Below are positions 6,263 to 8,484 of a stretch of DNA of 8,484 bases, one piece after another. Location: positions 1 through 8,484 of the forward strand of contig JBAXOG010000192.1 in the NCBI GenBank assembly GCA_037133395.1, in the 5' to 3' direction. The position numbers were made by a program, and so were the translations under genes. How positions within the stretch are numbered: position 1 is the stretch's first letter; each line of letters begins with the position of its first letter. This DNA is from CAIZQW01 sp037133395 (lineage in GTDB: Bacteria > Verrucomicrobiota > Kiritimatiellia > RFP12 > UBA1067). The notes beneath the pieces are model-generated. The model saw only the letters and a list, made by a program, of their open reading frames with translations, was not told where the DNA came from and made no database searches.

Positions 6263-7507
6263 TTAAAAATTGTAACTTAGCGAAAGGGTTACGACGTGAC
6301 GATTATAAGTATAATCGTAAATGGACGATTGGTTGTCTGTGTAGCGATAGGAGAAATCAGTTGTCCAACGAGTGCCCCATGCCTTCTGTATGCCCAGAAC
6401 GCCGGAGATTTGTTCGTCGTTTCGCACAGTAGTTTGTCCAGGCATCTCATCTTGATACCATCCCCAATATCCTAATATGCCTCCATAAACGGTAACTTCT
6501 GGCATGACTTTATAATCGAGCATGGCAGATGCTTCAAGATGAGTTCCGTCAAAGCCATTCATGTCCGTATCTTCATAGCCAGGACGAACTGAAAGTGTGA
6601 TGCCGAGCGGAATAGTCTCGAAACTTTTTCGAACCGCATACTGTAATGAATAAAACAATCCCTCTTGACGAAACATCGTTTTACTCGGAACATTTAGGTA
6701 ATAACGCTCTTCAATGCCCGCCCGCACCGTATGACAGAGCGTTTTGGATTGAACATATGTATATGCAGGGATGACGCCATAAGAGAAAAAGTTATTGATA
6801 CCTCCTCTGCCAAAATAATCCACTTGAAGCGGTAACTCCAAAATAGAATTGTCGAGTCTTAGGCGAGGTCCCAGAGTGAGAGATCCCGCGTAAATGCTGT
6901 AATCTTGGCCTGCTTCAACTGTGTAACTGTAGAGGTTTGCACGGGTGAAGATGGACCAGTCGGATTCTGGCAGTTGGTAAGAAGCCTCAACGTTGCCTGC
7001 GAGGGAAGCACCCCATGATTCAAAAGAGGTCGCCCCGCGAGGCAACCACCAAAGACTGTCAGGCGCATAGTTCACATTCGAATCATAGAAGGTGGCAAGG
7101 GTAATTTTTCCGTTCACAGCCCAAGCAGGTGTTGCAAGACGTGACAATTCTTTTGCTTTTAGGGCTGCTGCATCACGCACCTCTTCCGGCGGACTCATTT
7201 TGAGTATCATGCGATACGTGTCCCGAGCGTCTGTATACATGCTCGCGCGTTCGTAGCAAGAGGCCAATTTCTCACGCGTTCTGACGGTGTCTGCCCCTAA
7301 ATTAATGATACGTTCATAGATGGGGATCGCCAAGGTCGTTTTGCCAAGCGCAACTGCGGCATCCGCGAGCCGGAGATGCATATCCACAGTCGGGTTTTGC
7401 GCGCTGAACAATGCATCCGAGGCGGCATTAAATTCTTCCTGAGGTGTTGCACCCATCAAATTTAGGGCCAATAAATATGCGGAAATACAAAGGGCTGATT
7501 TTTTCAT
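6263..7507 (-). CDS. TPR plus outer-membrane beta-barrel protein
   Basis: A 414-residue exported protein. A signal peptide is evident at 1-20 (MKKSALCISAYLLALNLMGA). Two tetratricopeptide-like repeats follow at about 42-75 and 76-109, in a helical periplasmic region to about 128. Residues 130-414 show alternating, aromatic-rich strands (for example NGKITLATFYDSNVNYAPD, SWGASLAGNVEASYQL, WTTDFSYRYTDNQ) and end in HVVTLSLSYNF. The terminal Phe is the usual outer-membrane assembly (Bam) signal. A periplasmic TPR domain joined to a barrel of about 280 residues resembles the surface lipoprotein assembly modifier (Slam/DUF560) layout and the barrels often found beside FecR-domain proteins; I cannot assign it to either family with certainty. 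The start is secure: AAGGAG stands 5 nt before the ATG (7513-7518). It lies 41 nt after the FecR gene and 6 nt before the MBL gene. It may be a surface channel, exporter or sensor for the cyclase system. Confidence 0.8.
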   Translation of the reverse strand: MKKSALCISAYLLALNLMGATPQEEFNAASDALFSAQNPTVDMHLRLADAAVALGKTTLAIPIYERIINLGADTVRTREKLASCYERASMYTDARDTYRMILKMSPPEEVRDAAALKAKELSRLATPAWAVNGKITLATFYDSNVNYAPDSLWWLPRGATSFESWGASLAGNVEASYQLPESDWSIFTRANLYSYTVEAGQDYSIYAGSLTLGPRLRLDNSILELPLQVDYFGRGGINNFFSYGVIPAYTYVQSKTLCHTVRAGIEERYYLNVPSKTMFRQEGLFYSLQYAVRKSFETIPLGITLSVRPGYEDTDMNGFDGTHLEASAMLDYKVMPEVTVYGGILGYWGWYQDEMPGQTTVRNDEQISGVLGIQKAWGTRWTTDFSYRYTDNQSSIYDYTYNRHVVTLSLSYNF

Positions 7508-7548
7508 GGCTTCTCCTTAGATAGTCTATTAAACAATAAGGGGGACTG

Positions 7549-8292
7549 TCATCGATATGTCAAACTATTGTGAGGCTGTTTGGCTGGCTTGTTATATTGA
7601 ATGATATCAGAAACGGTTGTCGGGAGCTGAGGCGTTGGTCCGTATGGTTGCGGCTGGGTAGGGAGCGGAGCAACTCCCGAACGAGAGGCGAGGGGAGCAA
7701 CTCCAGACTGAGTAATCCGATGATTGTCGATAATAATGTATCCCGGTGCTTTGAATTCGTATTTTAAACCGCGAAGGGTTGTGATGAAAATGCAAGGTTC
7801 ATTATTCTTTCCAACCTCCATAACGTTCACGACAAGACGATCTTTATTCTCTTGGTCCAAGGTGAACAGACATCCGCGTACACCCACCGTTGCTGATGGC
7901 GTTGTAATCTTAAAGTTCTCGGGATTGCCGTTCACCATGGTTCCCGTTGCAAAAGTCGCTTTCCCCTTTTTAAGGGTTGCTTTAAACGTTGAGTTTTGCT
8001 GGTCACGCACATACCTGTATTCTTCGATGGATAGCTCTGTTGAAGGTCCTAGTTTGCAACTTGTGGCATCCAGAAAGCCGATCTCAAGGTTCGCATTTGA
8101 TTCGGTACGCAAAATGTCCTTACTTTGCACAGGTGCATTTTGTACAACTTTAATTTCCTGCGGATTGGCATCGGTGAAGGATACAGCATCTCCTTTTAAA
8201 AGAAAAACCTTTCCAACTGGCGCGGCAATACTGGCAGAAATTCCAAGCATTGCACTGGCAAGTATTGTTCTCGACAAGTAGATATTGTTCAT
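7549..8292 (-). CDS. Periplasmic FecR-domain protein
   Basis: The preferred product has 247 residues starting at the ATG at 8292, because GGAG stands 6 nt before it. The longer start at 8304 has no ribosome site and spoils the signal peptide. A Sec signal is clear: MNNIYLSR, hydrophobic TILASAMLGISASI, and cleavage near residue 23. The mature part carries a FecR domain: GKVFLLKGDAV and KDILRTESNANLEIGFLDATSCKLGPSTELSIEEY (about 27-92), then TPSATVGVRGCLFTLD at 131-146, the classic TPxAxVGVRGTxF block with Thr replaced by Cys141. Cys79 and Cys167 are the other mature cysteines. There is no second membrane helix, so this is a soluble periplasmic protein and not the FecR anti-sigma type. The tail from about 196 is proline-rich with a GVAPL tandem repeat. 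As first gene of the operon, ahead of an outer-membrane barrel and a CHASE2 cyclase, it may help sense or relay envelope signals; no ligand is known. Confidence 0.85.
   Translation of the reverse strand: MNNIYLSRTILASAMLGISASIAAPVGKVFLLKGDAVSFTDANPQEIKVVQNAPVQSKDILRTESNANLEIGFLDATSCKLGPSTELSIEEYRYVRDQQNSTFKATLKKGKATFATGTMVNGNPENFKITTPSATVGVRGCLFTLDQENKDRLVVNVMEVGKNNEPCIFITTLRGLKYEFKAPGYIIIDNHRITQSGVAPLASRSGVAPLPTQPQPYGPTPQLPTTVSDIIQYNKPAKQPHNSLTYR
7663..7704 (-). repeat. 27-bp-period tandem repeat in the FecR-protein tail
   Basis: The 15-mers at 7663-7677 and 7690-7704 agree at 14 of 15 bases, with a shared core GGAGCAACTCC on the plus strand. They encode two copies of SGVAPL (SGVAPLASR and SGVAPLPTQ). 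The period of 27 bp keeps frame, so copy number could change without a frameshift. It lies in a proline-rich, probably disordered tail. Confidence 0.8.
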
Positions 8293-8302
8293 GACTGACT
8301 CC
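8293..8302 (-). promoter_or_regulatory. Ribosome binding site deciding the FecR-protein start
   Basis: On the minus strand GGAG (8302-8299) is followed by the 6-nt spacer TCAGTC and then the ATG at 8292. The alternative ATG at 8304 lies just before this GGAG (ATGGAG) and is preceded by an AT-rich stretch without a purine-rich site. This favours 8292. Confidence 0.75.
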
Positions 8303-8332
8303 ATTGCTTGATTACGATATTAATTCATAAAA

Positions 8333-8362
8333 ATAATACCTCTTTAACGGAGGTATTGTCAA
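8333..8362 (-). promoter_or_regulatory. Sigma70-like promoter of the FecR-to-cyclase operon
   Basis: On the minus strand there is a perfect -35 TTGACA (8357-8362), an 18-nt spacer and a -10 TATTAT (8333-8338, 5/6 to consensus). Transcription would start near 8326, leaving a leader of about 34 nt with the GGAG ribosome site before the ATG at 8292. Position, strand and match all suit the promoter of the five-gene operon. Confidence 0.7.
8335..8357. promoter_or_regulatory. Inverted repeat across promoter spacer and -10: candidate operator
   Basis: AATACCTC (8335-8342) and GAGGTATT (8350-8357) form a perfect 8-bp inverted repeat around a 7-nt centre. It fills the spacer, covers four bases of the -10 box and touches the last base of the -35 region. 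A dimeric repressor, or a MerR-type activator acting through the spacer, would bind in such a place. No regulator gene is visible in the window. On the minus strand the repeat is followed by ATTTTT, so a weak intrinsic terminator for an upstream transcript is a second reading. Confidence 0.5.
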
Positions 8363-8407
8363 ATGCTATTCGGAAATCTTCCTGATGCCGCGGTCTGTCA
8401 TTATTAA

Positions 8408-8472
8408 GGACACCGAAAAGATAAAAAGTGTGTCCGATGAAAAAAGCGCTTCTTTCAAATGCGTGGACACCG
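8408..8472. repeat. Three GGACAC repeats in direct and inverted orientation
   Basis: GGACACCG occurs at 8408-8415 and again at 8465-8472, 57 bp apart. The inverse GTGTCCG is at 8430-8436. Two 6-bp stems are therefore possible (8408-8413 with 8430-8435; 8430-8435 with 8465-8470). The second encloses the palindrome AAGCGCTT (8444-8451) and, on the minus strand, is followed by ACTTTTT, like a loose intrinsic terminator for an upstream gene. Alternatively the copies are binding sites for a regulator upstream of the -35 box. Confidence 0.45.
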
Positions 8473-8484
8473 TAATCTAAAGGG

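Larger units (their letters stand above)
8325..8483 (-). other. Open frame entering from the right edge; possible 3' end of an upstream gene
   Basis: From the right edge a minus-strand frame stays open for 52 codons to a TGA at 8325-8327. The conceptual peptide includes GVHAFERSAFFIGHTFYLFG and ends SVKEVLFL. Its composition is protein-like and G is common at first codon positions, but I recognise no family. A 52-codon open run can arise by chance. It would also cover the operon promoter, which is possible but unusual. I see no start codon or ribosome site because the frame enters from outside. The rest of this 180-bp stretch (8305-8484) holds only the promoter, its inverted repeat and the GGACAC repeats. 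Confidence 0.2.

Noticed and set aside
7724..8281. 185-codon plus-strand open frame opposite the FecR gene
   Set aside because: It lies wholly antisense to a gene with a signal peptide and recognisable FecR motifs; its own translation shows no domain or signal.
7549..8292. FecR as a membrane anti-sigma regulator of iron uptake
   Set aside because: There is no transmembrane helix after the signal peptide and no adjacent FecI-type sigma factor or TonB receptor. It fits the soluble periplasmic FecR-domain class.
8437..8475. Plus-strand mini-ORF beginning ATGAAAAAAGCG near the right edge
   Set aside because: It encodes only 12 residues before TAA, has no ribosome site, and lies within repeat-bearing intergenic DNA.

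Overview
The window looks like chromosomal DNA from a diderm (Gram-negative) bacterium of moderate GC. It carries a Kdo-pathway isomerase, an ExbB/ExbD energy-transducing pair, an outer-membrane beta-barrel protein and Sec-type signal peptides. No taxonomic marker gene is present. The style of the genes (FecR and TPR-barrel proteins beside a CHASE2 cyclase) would suit the Planctomycetes-Verrucomicrobia-Lentisphaerae group or another environmental diderm, but that is only a guess. Every confident gene lies on the minus strand, so transcription runs from high to low coordinates.

Right part (8484 to about 1831): a compact five-gene operon. It sits behind a strong sigma70-like promoter (TTGACA, 18 nt, TATTAT; 8362-8333) whose spacer and -10 carry a perfect 8-bp inverted repeat. 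In order of transcription it encodes (1) a periplasmic FecR-domain protein, (2) a TPR plus outer-membrane beta-barrel protein, (3) a PhnP-like metallo-beta-lactamase-fold phosphodiesterase-type hydrolase, (4) an MscS-family channel with a C-terminal cyclic-nucleotide-binding domain, and (5) a CHASE2 class III adenylate cyclase with all catalytic residues intact. The last four genes are separated by 6 nt, 2 nt and a 1-nt TAATG overlap. Read together, they could form a self-contained cAMP circuit: an envelope-side sensing module, a cyclase that makes the messenger, a channel that binds it, and a candidate enzyme to remove it. The cyclase-channel link is strongly supported by motifs and gene overlap. 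The roles of the MBL enzyme and of the FecR/barrel pair are inference.

Left part (1747 to 1): a second minus-strand group, separated by 83 bp with a weak candidate promoter. It holds kdsD (arabinose-5-phosphate isomerase, SIS plus two CBS domains), then exbB (GTGA overlap), then the first 26 codons of exbD running off the window edge. It links lipopolysaccharide precursor synthesis with a proton-driven envelope energiser.

The right-hand 180 bp (8305-8484) hold the operon promoter, three copies of GGACAC in both orientations, and an open frame of uncertain reality that could be the tail of an upstream gene. Two 8-nt homopolymer tracts lie in the MBL and channel genes and could be slippage sites.
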